DNA from: Terrisporobacter othiniensis
GTDB taxonomy: Bacteria; Bacillota; Clostridia; Peptostreptococcales; Peptostreptococcaceae
Direction of reading: 5' to 3'
Length of the DNA: 23,351 nucleotides
NCBI RefSeq assembly: GCF_000808015.1
Contig: NZ_JWHR01000092.1
Location: 1 to 23,351, forward strand
Shown: in pieces, positions 7,179-13,400 of the stretch
Position numbering within the stretch: the first letter of the stretch is position 1
How the letters are laid out: each line of letters begins with the position of its first letter
The notes under the pieces: model-generated
What the model was told of the DNA's origin: nothing
Database searches by the model: none
Seen by the model: only the letters and a program-made list of their open reading frames with translations
Position numbers and translations under genes: made by a program

Positions 7179-8240
7179 ATGAAGAAACTAATTAAATTAT
7201 TTAGCTTATCAATTTGTATAGTCATTATGGGTATTTTTTTTGTAGGATGTAGTAATAAACAAAGCACTCAAGAAATTAATTTCTATAACTATGGAGAAAA
7301 TATAGACGATGAAACAGTAAAAGAATTTGAACAAAAATATAATATTAAGGTTAATATTGAAACTTTTGATGATATGGAAGCTATGTATTCGAAAATTAAA
7401 AGTGGAGCAGGTAAGTACGATGTTGTTTTAGTATCAGATGCTTTGATGCCAAGGATGATAGATCAAAAGCTTATCCAAGAAATAAATAAGGATAACATAC
7501 CTAACATATCTCAAATGGATGAAGAATACTTAGACCTAGAAATAGACCCAGGGAATAAATACTCAGTACCATATATGTTTGGAACAGTAGGGCTTATATA
7601 TAATAAAGATGTAGTAAAAGAAGAAGTGAATAGTTGGGATATACTATGGAATGAAAAGTATAAAGATAGAATATTTATGTTTGATACATATAGAGACACT
7701 ATAGGTGTAGCACTAAAAAAATTAGGTTATTCTTTAAACTCAACTAATCAAAAAGAAATAGACGAAGCAAAAGAATTGCTACTAGAACAAAGAAAATTAG
7801 TTAAGCCTTTATATGGTGTAGATAATGGTACTACTATGATTCCAGCAGGAGAAACAGATATAAATATGATATGGTCTGGTGAAGGTTTAAATTTACAAGA
7901 CGAATACCCAAATTTAGTTTATGTAGTTCCTGAAGAAGGTGCAAATTTCTGGATTGATAGTTTATGTATACCTAAAAATGCTAAAAATGTGGAAGGTGCT
8001 GAAAAGTTTATAAACTTTGTAAGTGATAAGAAAAGTGCCCTTAGAATAGCTGATGAAATAGGATATACAACTCCTAACAAAGAGGCAAGAAAAGAACAAC
8101 CAGAAAGTGTTAGAAATAATCCAAATGCATATATGCCTACAGAAATAATGAATATATGTGAAATTTACAAAGATTTCCCATTAGATGTAAAAAAAATGTA
8201 TGATAAAGCATGGATTGCAATAAAATCAGATGAACAGTAA
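7179..8240 (+). CDS. PotD-like spermidine/putrescine-binding lipoprotein
   Basis: A 353-residue extracytoplasmic solute-binding protein of the polyamine (PotD/PotF) type. Residues 1-24 are a lipoprotein signal peptide with a lipobox-like FVGC, C24 being the lipidated residue. The mature part matches the family along its length: INFYNYGENIDDETVKEFEQ, then YDVVLVSDALM, VPYMFGTVGLIYNKD, INMIWSGEGLN and FWIDSLCIPKNAKN. SD AGGGAGTG precedes the ATG. Unusually, no ATPase or permease gene adjoins it: it has its own promoter and terminator. It may serve a transporter encoded elsewhere, or act as a sensor. Polyamine specificity is inferred from family resemblance; related proteins bind other small cations or amino compounds. 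Confidence 0.87.
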   Translation: MKKLIKLFSLSICIVIMGIFFVGCSNKQSTQEINFYNYGENIDDETVKEFEQKYNIKVNIETFDDMEAMYSKIKSGAGKYDVVLVSDALMPRMIDQKLIQEINKDNIPNISQMDEEYLDLEIDPGNKYSVPYMFGTVGLIYNKDVVKEEVNSWDILWNEKYKDRIFMFDTYRDTIGVALKKLGYSLNSTNQKEIDEAKELLLEQRKLVKPLYGVDNGTTMIPAGETDINMIWSGEGLNLQDEYPNLVYVVPEEGANFWIDSLCIPKNAKNVEGAEKFINFVSDKKSALRIADEIGYTTPNKEARKEQPESVRNNPNAYMPTEIMNICEIYKDFPLDVKKMYDKAWIAIKSDEQ

Positions 8241-8246
8241 AAATAA

Positions 8247-8279
8247 GGAAAGGCAGATGATTAAGCCTTTCTTTTTTCT
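8247..8279 (+). terminator. Intrinsic terminator after the PotD-like gene
   Basis: GAAAGGC (8248-8254) pairs with GCCTTTC (8265-8271) around a ten-base loop, followed by TTTTTTCTTT. Confidence 0.75.
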
Positions 8280-8343
8280 TTGTTGAAAATTTAATGTATT
8301 AATCTTTTATGATAAAAATATATTAAAATTCAATATTAATTTA

Positions 8344-8375
8344 TTGAAAAACGATATACAACCTGTTATTATAAT
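8344..8375 (+). promoter_or_regulatory. Promoter of the DUF2975/HTH pair
   Basis: TTGAAA (8344-8349) is followed after 17 bases by TATTAT (8367-8372), itself preceded by TGT in the extended -10 position. An overlapping TATAAT at 8370-8375 gives a 20-base spacer and is a second choice. Confidence 0.55.
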
Positions 8376-8403
8376 AATATAAAAATAAAAGGGAGTGTAA
8401 ATT

Positions 8404-8886
8404 ATGTTAAAAAATGCAACAAAAACAAAAAGTGTATTGAGTACTTCATTAATAGTAATATTTTTCATGCTAGGATTGATTCTCTTAATGACAGTGATTA
8501 TGGGTATTCCATATATTTTTAATAATATTAAAGATACAAATACGATAGTTCATGGAATTGGAGCATTTGTAATAGGGATTACATATTTTATGATGATTAT
8601 TTCGTTATTAGAAATAGTAAGTAGCTCTAAAGTTAACATATTTATAAAGTCAAATGTAAAGCAGTTTAAAAGAATAGGTTGTTTATTACTTATAAACTTA
8701 GGCATAGACTATGTTTTTAGTATAATTTATGGTGTTAGTGGAATGAGATTTGTAGATTTGGCTCCAGGAGTTTTTATAACGCCAAGCATGTGTATATATT
8801 TTATAGCAGGTCTTTTATGTTTTGTAATAGCAGATGCTTTTGATCAAGCTATTACAATAAAAGAGGAAAATGAATTTACTGTATAG
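8404..8886 (+). CDS. DUF2975 four-helix membrane protein (YoaS-like)
   Basis: A 160-residue integral membrane protein with about four hydrophobic helices (near residues 14-36, 48-70, 92-112 and 126-146) and a short acidic C-terminal end. Composition and its position directly before a small Cro-type regulator match the DUF2975/YoaS family, which is repeatedly found paired with a YozG-like HTH protein in Firmicutes. The biochemical role is unknown. SD AAAGGGAGTG lies about 7 bases before the ATG. The HTH gene starts ten bases after its stop, so the two form one transcript. Identification is from family style and context, not from catalytic residues. Confidence 0.75.
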   Translation: MLKNATKTKSVLSTSLIVIFFMLGLILLMTVIMGIPYIFNNIKDTNTIVHGIGAFVIGITYFMMIISLLEIVSSSKVNIFIKSNVKQFKRIGCLLLINLGIDYVFSIIYGVSGMRFVDLAPGVFITPSMCIYFIAGLLCFVIADAFDQAITIKEENEFTV

Positions 8887-8895
8887 GAGATAATT

Positions 8896-9111
8896 ATGGC
8901 TATAATAGTTAACTTGGATGTAATGATGGCAAAAAGAAAAATGTCTCTGAAAGATTTAGCGGATAAGATAGATATTACTAATGCTAATTTATCCATATTG
9001 AAAAATAATAGAGCTAAGGCTGTTAGGTTTACAACTCTAAATGAAATATGTAAAGTTTTAGAGTGTCAGCCAGGGGATATACTTGAGTATATAGAAGGTG
9101 AGGAAGTATAA
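8896..9111 (+). CDS. Small HTH regulator, Cro/CI type (YozG-like)
   Basis: A 71-residue single-domain DNA-binding protein. The helix-turn-helix covers about residues 18-40 (LKDLADKIDITNANLSILKN), followed by the helix FTTLNEICKVLECQPGDIL, the layout of the XRE/Cro subclass whose members start with MAIIVNLDVMMAKRKMS or similar. SD AGGAGA precedes the ATG, and the gene is co-transcribed with the DUF2975 membrane protein. By analogy with such pairs it may regulate its own operon, perhaps in response to the membrane partner; nothing in the sequence proves this. No clear palindromic operator was seen at the promoter. Confidence 0.85.
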   Translation: MAIIVNLDVMMAKRKMSLKDLADKIDITNANLSILKNNRAKAVRFTTLNEICKVLECQPGDILEYIEGEEV

Positions 9112-9206
9112 TTAGGGACTATATGAGGTGAATAATACTATAAGGTATGGTATACATAAAATAGAACCTTGTATAAATAAGGTATTAGAATTAGAAAATA
9201 TTCAAT

Positions 9207-9240
9207 AAAAATAGTGCTCATTATATTGAGCACTATTTTT
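9207..9240. terminator. Bidirectional terminator between the HTH gene and rnz
   Basis: A perfect 14-bp inverted repeat: AAAAATAGTGCTCA (9207-9220) and TGAGCACTATTTTT (9227-9240), with a six-base loop. Each strand ends in a T-run, so it can stop both the plus-strand HTH transcript and the minus-strand rnz transcript. It overlaps the last bases of the rnz stop codon. Confidence 0.85.
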
Positions 9241-10159
9241 AATCTTCGTAATTTAAAGATAAGGATAACCTATCTTCTCCGACTATAGTATTTGGAAATA
9301 TTCTTGTAGCATTTTCTAAGTATTTATTAGGATTTTCTAAAGAAGGACTAAAGTGTGTCAAGAGTAGTTTTTTGACATTTCCCAAAGATGCTAAGCTAGC
9401 AGCCTCTGTAAAAGTCATATGTTTGTTTTTTACAGCCTTTGAAATGTCCATGTCGTCTCCATACATGGCTTCACAGACGAATAAATCACTGTCAGCTATG
9501 AAGTCAGGTATAGTAAGTAAAAATCTAGTATCTGTAACAAAACTAATTTTAATACCTTTTCTATTATCACCAAAAACCATATCTGAAGTGTACATTTTTC
9601 TATCATAAAAAACAGAATCAGTCTTTTGTAGTCTACTCCATAGGGCTTGAGGAACATTATTTAATTTAGCTTTTTCCATATTAAATTTAGGAGTTCTTTT
9701 AAAATATAAACTATATCCTAAACATTCAGTAGAATGATCTAATTCTAGAGTTGAGACTTCTAAATCCTTAAAAACAGGATGATTTTCTAGTACAAAAGTT
9801 TCTTGTGGATTTTCTACTATATGTAGGTTATAAGGTAAATATTCAACAAGAACTTTTATAGCCTTCATAGCTTCTATAATTCCATTAGGACCAATAATAG
9901 TTAAATCTTCAGTTTTGCCACTATTACCCATAGTAGATAGAAGACCAATAAGACCTATTATATGATCACCATGAAGATGAGTTATTAAAATCAAATCGAT
10001 ACCTTTAAAACCACAATTTTTCATTCTCATTGATACTTGAGTTCCTTCGCCACAGTCTATTAAAATTTTTTTCCCTTTATAATTAATAAATAAAGAGGAA
10101 AGGTTTCTATTAGGCATAGGTACATTACCACCACATCCTAGCAAAACTAAATCTATCAT
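9239..10159 (-). CDS. rnz: Ribonuclease Z (tRNA 3'-processing endonuclease)
   Basis: A 306-residue metallo-beta-lactamase-fold nuclease that cuts the 3' trailer from tRNA precursors lacking encoded CCA. The zinc motif HLHGDH is at residues 61-66 (H61, H63, D65, H66), preceded by the typical start LGCGGNVPMPNRNLSS and followed by the exosite region (about 150-190). Later ligands are visible in FVTDTRF, EAMYGDD and LLLTHFSP. Length matches the B. subtilis enzyme (about 307). SD AAGGAGA precedes the ATG by seven bases. It is on the minus strand, downstream of recX and the small ORF, but a terminator lies between them, so it probably has its own promoter in the AT-rich stretch 10170-10240. Confidence 0.95.
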   Translation of the reverse strand: MIDLVLLGCGGNVPMPNRNLSSLFINYKGKKILIDCGEGTQVSMRMKNCGFKGIDLILITHLHGDHIIGLIGLLSTMGNSGKTEDLTIIGPNGIIEAMKAIKVLVEYLPYNLHIVENPQETFVLENHPVFKDLEVSTLELDHSTECLGYSLYFKRTPKFNMEKAKLNNVPQALWSRLQKTDSVFYDRKMYTSDMVFGDNRKGIKISFVTDTRFLLTIPDFIADSDLFVCEAMYGDDMDISKAVKNKHMTFTEAASLASLGNVKKLLLTHFSPSLENPNKYLENATRIFPNTIVGEDRLSLSLNYED

Positions 10160-10245
10160 ATAAATTCTCCTTATATATATTTATTTTAAAATAACAATTA
10201 CTAATTATAGTTTTAACAAAATATATTATAAAATATATTTTATTT

Positions 10246-10270
10246 AAAAAAGAGATTATTAAATAATCTC
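10246..10270 (-). terminator. Intrinsic terminator after the recX-linked small ORF (minus strand)
   Basis: GAGATTA (10252-10258) pairs with TAATCTC (10264-10270). Read on the minus strand the hairpin is followed by six T (10246-10251 complement). It begins 3-4 bases beyond the stop codon of the 25-aa ORF. Confidence 0.65.
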
Positions 10271-10273
10271 CCT

Positions 10274-10351
10274 TTATCTATCTTCTTTGTATAATTGTTT
10301 AATATTATAAATTGATAATAGTACACAAAGTATGGCAATAACAGTTTTCAT
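10274..10351 (-). CDS. 25-aa putative small membrane-associated protein
   Basis: A short reading frame on the minus strand coding for M-KTVIAILCVLLSIYNIKQ-LYKEDR. A near-perfect SD, AGGAGG (complement of 10356-10361), lies four bases before the ATG, and an intrinsic terminator follows the stop at once, so it is framed like a real gene. Residues 4-15 are strongly hydrophobic and the C-terminus is charged (KQLYKEDR), as expected for a small membrane-associated peptide. It starts 33 bases after the recX stop codon, and I see no strong separate promoter, so co-transcription with recX is likely. I recognise no family. Conservation of this frame in related genomes would be the main support. Confidence 0.55.
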   Translation of the reverse strand: MKTVIAILCVLLSIYNIKQLYKEDR

Positions 10352-10384
10352 AGTACCTCCTAAAGTATAATATAGACTTATATC

Positions 10385-11026
10385 TTAATAATCATCATTA
10401 TAATCACTTTTAAAAATTTTATTTAATACGCTTTTAATTATATCATAATTAAAGCCTTTATAAGCAAGGTGATTGGCAACTTTGGCATAAGCTTTTTTAG
10501 GAACTTCATTTTTTACTCGTTCATATCTTTTTTCTGCCAAATAAAGAGCATTTTCAAATTCAGCATCTACATCAATTTCAGAGATTGCTTCGTCAATGGC
10601 AGATTTTTCAATACCTTTATTATAAAGATTTTGTTTTATTTTATTTTTTCCATATTTGTTTAGATTTATATTAGTATTTACAATTTTAGAAGCCAATTCA
10701 TTGTCATTAATAAAATTATATTTCTTTAAAAAATCAATTATATCATCTACAACATCTCCTTCAAAATCATCTAATAATTTTTCTCTTATTTTTTTCTCAG
10801 ACTGACTAGCTTTAGATAAAATATTTAAAGCTTTATTTTTACCTTTTAAAAACATTTCATCTTTTAAAATTTGTCTAAGATTATCTTCTTCTATATTGTC
10901 ACCTTTTTTTAAGTTAAAAGTAAATACTAATTCTTTATAAATTGCCATGAAAAATTTTTCATCAACATAAATATTTACTCTATCCTGGTTTTTTTTTTGA
11001 GCTTCGATTTTTGTTATTACAGACAT
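10385..11026 (-). CDS. recX: Regulatory protein RecX
   Basis: A 213-residue RecX, the helical-repeat protein that modulates RecA filaments. Family hallmarks: ALNILSKASQSEKKIREKL (first repeat), VVDDIIDFLKKYNFINDNELASKIVN (second) and YGKNKIKQNLYNKGIEKSAIDEAI (third). The basic N-terminal segment MSVITKIEAQKKNQDRVNIYVDEKFFMAIYK corresponds to the extension common in Firmicutes, and length is in the longer part of the family range. SD AAAGGAGA precedes the ATG by about seven bases. recA is not in the window. It is divergent from nadD across 237 AT-rich bases (11027-11263), in which I see no gene and no confident promoter hexamers. Confidence 0.9.
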   Translation of the reverse strand: MSVITKIEAQKKNQDRVNIYVDEKFFMAIYKELVFTFNLKKGDNIEEDNLRQILKDEMFLKGKNKALNILSKASQSEKKIREKLLDDFEGDVVDDIIDFLKKYNFINDNELASKIVNTNINLNKYGKNKIKQNLYNKGIEKSAIDEAISEIDVDAEFENALYLAEKRYERVKNEVPKKAYAKVANHLAYKGFNYDIIKSVLNKIFKSDYNDDY

Positions 11027-11263
11027 ATTCAGTCTCCTTTAGATTAAATTTAATGTTTAAAGTTAAATAAATGTTAAAAATCACTTGTTATATGATTGAA
11101 ATTATTATATATATTAATATAGTGAATAAATTTTACAATTAAAGTATAAATATAGATAATTTAGTTAATAAAAATATATATTTATGATTATATACTAAAA
11201 AAGGAATTTTTATATTATAAACTTAATTGTTATAGAAAAAAGGGAGTAAAAAGGAGAATAATA

Positions 11264-11953
11264 ATGAGGATTGAGGATATAGTTATTGAATCTATATTGA
11301 AAAATAATGAGAAAATGGCAGAATTTAGGGACAGTGCTCATAATTTAAGAATAGGAATATTAGGAGGGACATTTGACCCTATACATTATGCTCATCTAGC
11401 AACGGTGGAATTTATAAGAGGCAAATATAATTTAGATAAAGTTATTTTCATACCTTCTGGTAATCCTCCTCATAAATTTTGGAATATAACTGATAAAAAA
11501 GATCGTTATGAAATGGTAGTGCTTGCTACTGTGAAGAATGAAAATTTTGTGGTTTCTGATATGGAAATTGAGAAAGTTGGAAAGACTTATACTATAGATA
11601 CTTTGAGAGAGTTAAAAAAGACTTATCCAACTTGTGAATTATTTTTTATTACAGGAGCAGATGCCATATGTGATATAGAAGCTTGGAAAGATGTAGCTGA
11701 AAATTTCAAACTAGCCACCTTTATAGCAGCAACAAGACCGGGGATAAGTCTGCTTAGAGCTCAAGATTATATAGAAAAATTGGAAAATAAATATAATGCA
11801 AAAATTATAAATGTATATGTACCTTCTTTGGATATATCATCCACATATATAAGAGATCAATTGAACTTAGGAAAATCTGTTAGATATTTAATACCTGAAA
11901 ATGTGGAAGCATACATAAAAGAAAAAGGCCTATACAATTTTGGAGTTGAGTAA
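11264..11953 (+). CDS. nadD: Nicotinate-nucleotide adenylyltransferase
   Basis: Makes deamido-NAD from nicotinate mononucleotide and ATP in NAD synthesis. The core starts at R29 with RIGILGGTFDPIHYAHLATV and the late ATP-binding motif ISSTYIRDQL is present. Two oddities. First, the protein has 28 residues before the core strand, whereas most NadD begin there; the ATG at 11264 has a good SD (AAGGAG, seven bases upstream), while the internal ATG at 11315 has none convincing. Second, the (H/T)xGH nucleotidyltransferase motif reads H41-Y-A-H44, alanine replacing glycine. The stop codon is followed directly by the yqeK ATG, so the two are translationally coupled, as is common in Firmicutes. Confidence 0.94.
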   Translation: MRIEDIVIESILKNNEKMAEFRDSAHNLRIGILGGTFDPIHYAHLATVEFIRGKYNLDKVIFIPSGNPPHKFWNITDKKDRYEMVVLATVKNENFVVSDMEIEKVGKTYTIDTLRELKKTYPTCELFFITGADAICDIEAWKDVAENFKLATFIAATRPGISLLRAQDYIEKLENKYNAKIINVYVPSLDISSTYIRDQLNLGKSVRYLIPENVEAYIKEKGLYNFGVE

Positions 11954-12523
11954 ATGAATTATAAAGAAATAGAAAACGTATTAAAAAAAATGCTACCTGA
12001 GAGAAGGTTAGAACACTCTCTAAATGTATCGAAGTGTGCAGTGAAATTAAGTGAAATATATAAATGTGATAAGGAAAAGGCAGAGATTGCTGGACTTGTG
12101 CATGATTGTGCTAAATATTTTACAGATGAACAAATTGAAGATTGTGTAAGAAAGTTTAACATAGAGTTAGATTCTCTAGAAGTGAATAATATAGCATTAT
12201 CCCACAGCATTATAGGTTCTTATGTAGCAAAAGAAGTATTTAATATTGATGATGAAGAAATTATAAATGCAATTAAGTATCATACTACGGGTAGAGAAAA
12301 CATGTCTCTTTTAGAAAAAATAATATATATGGCAGATTTAATAGAAGAAGGAAGAAAATTTCCAAGAGTAGAAGAATTGAGAGAGCTAACTTTTAGTGGA
12401 AAGTTAGAAGAAGCTTTAATTTTATCTTTCAATAATACTATAAAATTTGTAATAGATAATAATCAATTAATACATCCAAGGACTGTAAGCGCAAGAAATT
12501 ATATATTAAGAAATATAATATAA
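11954..12523 (+). CDS. yqeK: YqeK HD-domain bis(5'-nucleosyl)-tetraphosphatase (symmetrical)
   Basis: A 189-residue HD-domain hydrolase; characterised YqeK proteins split Ap4A symmetrically to ADP. The metal ligands expected of the fold are visible: H21 (RLEHSLNVSKCAVKL), H50-D51 (AGLVHDCAKYF), H in NNIALSHSIIG, H in AIKYHTTGRENMS, and D in IIYMADLIEEGR. Starts exactly at the base after the nadD stop (TAAATG); GGAG at 11942-11945 inside nadD serves as SD. The nadD-yqeK pairing is conserved across Firmicutes. Confidence 0.93.
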   Translation: MNYKEIENVLKKMLPERRLEHSLNVSKCAVKLSEIYKCDKEKAEIAGLVHDCAKYFTDEQIEDCVRKFNIELDSLEVNNIALSHSIIGSYVAKEVFNIDDEEIINAIKYHTTGRENMSLLEKIIYMADLIEEGRKFPRVEELRELTFSGKLEEALILSFNNTIKFVIDNNQLIHPRTVSARNYILRNII

Positions 12524-12530
12524 ATATATA

Positions 12531-12628
12531 TTTGCTATGTATAGAGTGAATTTTTGAACAAGAAGGTTGTCTGAATCAATTACGAGAATATCTCGTTGTC
12601 GATATGAGTGTAGCAAATTTTTATTTTG
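12531..12628 (+). other. Structured intergenic element between yqeK and rsfS
   Basis: About 98 bases that can fold as a three-stem unit. P1 is TTTGCTA (12531-12537) with TAGCAAA (12611-12617). P2 is TTGAACAA (12554-12561) with TTGT (12567-12570) and TCAA (12576-12579), with a five-base bulge. P3 is ACGAGA (12582-12587) with TCTCGT (12591-12596). The 3' strand of P1 runs into TTTTTATTTT, so the whole may act as an elaborate terminator for nadD-yqeK or as a small RNA. I do not recognise a known riboswitch class in it. Confidence 0.4.
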
Positions 12629-12658
12629 TATATATAATAGTAATAATATGAATATTTG

Positions 12659-12667
12659 TGATATAAT
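12659..12667 (+). promoter_or_regulatory. Extended -10 promoter of rsfS
   Basis: TGATATAAT (12659-12667) is a consensus extended -10 about 36 bases before the rsfS ATG. No good -35 is seen at the right distance. A second TATAAT lies at 12633-12638. Confidence 0.45.
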
Positions 12668-12702
12668 AACTAGGTAGTTTTAAAATTGAAAGGAGACGGA
12701 AT

Positions 12703-13062
12703 ATGACTAACATGACTGTTGAACAAATGGCAAAGATTGTTTATGATGCAATTGATGATAAATTAGGTCAAGATATATCAATAATAAATATAGGGAAGGT
12801 ATCTTCTCTATGTGATTATTTTGTTATAGCAACTGCTGGGTCTACAAGACAAGTTAAAGCAATAGCAGATAATGTACAAGATGAATTAACTAAGTACGGG
12901 ATAGAACCAAGATCAAAAGAAGGATACGAAACTCAAACTTGGGTATTACTAGATTATGGTGATATAATGGTTCACGTATTTGACGAAGAAAATAGAGGAT
13001 TTTATAATTTAGAAAAGTTATGGAAAGATGCTCCATATGTTGATGTTGACACTTTAGTATAA
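12703..13062 (+). CDS. rsfS: Ribosomal silencing factor RsfS
   Basis: A 119-residue RsfS/DUF143 protein that binds L14 on the 50S subunit and blocks subunit joining when nutrients are short. Recognised from the family core SSLCDYFVIATAGSTRQVKA, IADNVQDEL, EGYETQTWVLLDYGDIMVHVF and FYNLEKLWKDAP. Length is usual. SD AAGGAGA lies about 8 bases before the ATG. Located after nadD-yqeK as in most Firmicutes; its 3' end contains the leuS promoter. Confidence 0.96.
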   Translation: MTNMTVEQMAKIVYDAIDDKLGQDISIINIGKVSSLCDYFVIATAGSTRQVKAIADNVQDELTKYGIEPRSKEGYETQTWVLLDYGDIMVHVFDEENRGFYNLEKLWKDAPYVDVDTLV

Positions 13063-13074
13063 AGATGTTAATAT
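13046..13074 (+). promoter_or_regulatory. Promoter of the leuS T-box transcript
   Basis: TTGACA (13046-13051) lies inside the rsfS coding end. With a 17-base spacer the -10 is TAATAT (13069-13074), preceded by TGT as an extended -10. TATTAT at 13072-13077 is an alternative at 20 bases. Either gives a start just before the T-box. Confidence 0.6.
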
Positions 13075-13079
13075 TATAG

Positions 13080-13316
13080 AAAAATAAAGCTTTAAATCAA
13101 ATAAGTTAGAGTAGTAGGAAATTTTGTTTATTTCAGAGAGTTAGTGGTAGCTGTGAACTAACATAAACTGTTTTTGAACTTGCTAACATAAAATTATTTG
13201 GCCGTAGTTGGCATAAAGACTATCTAAGAGAGTTTACTTTTGTAAACTAATTAGGGTGGTACCGCGAAAATATATCCTCGTCCCTAAACGTAAAGTTTAG
13301 GACGGGGATTTTTTAT
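13080..13316 (+). promoter_or_regulatory. T-box leader, tRNA-Leu responsive (CTT specifier)
   Basis: Fills nearly all of the 338-base gap before leuS. Stem I base: GTTAG (13105-13109) with CTAAC (13183-13187); the 5' side of the specifier loop has AGTAG, and the 3' side reads GAA-CTT-G with CTT at 13179-13181, a leucine codon. CAGAGAG and GGTAGCTGTGAA are the AG-bulge/distal-loop segments. Stem III is AGTTTAC/GTAAACT near 13232-13249. The T-box sequence AGGGTGGTACCGCG is at 13253-13266. The terminator pairs 13274-13289 with 13295-13309 and ends in a T-run. Uncharged tRNA-Leu would favour the antiterminator and let leuS be transcribed. Confidence 0.93.
13274..13316 (+). terminator. Regulated terminator of the leuS T-box
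   Basis: ATCCTCGTCC...TAAAC (13274-13289) pairs with GTTTA-GGACGGGGAT (13295-13309), with one bulged C and one T-G pair, around loop GTAAA, followed by six to seven T. It competes with the antiterminator formed with 13253-13266. Confidence 0.9.
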
Positions 13317-13400
13317 ATAATTAAGAAATTCTAAAATTTCTTGATTTGGACAAAATAATAATTATGGAAATTATTACAGAAAATACTTAGGAGGTAAAGC

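Noticed and set aside
9125..9200. Small ORF between the HTH gene and the bidirectional terminator
   Set aside because: All ATG codons in this stretch reach a stop within a few codons; nothing coding is seen.
9372..9608. Plus-strand 78-codon frame inside rnz
   Set aside because: Antisense to the conserved metal-ligand regions of RNase Z; no ribosome binding site.
11027..11263. Hidden small gene or regulatory RNA in the recX-nadD divergent gap
   Set aside because: The 237 bases are extremely AT-rich, with no frame bearing an SD and no stable hairpin beyond chance; only promoters are expected there.
12531..12628. The yqeK-rsfS element as a known riboswitch (preQ1, c-di-GMP, ZTP, guanidine)
   Set aside because: None of the conserved core sequences that I know for these classes is present; kept only as an unassigned structured element.
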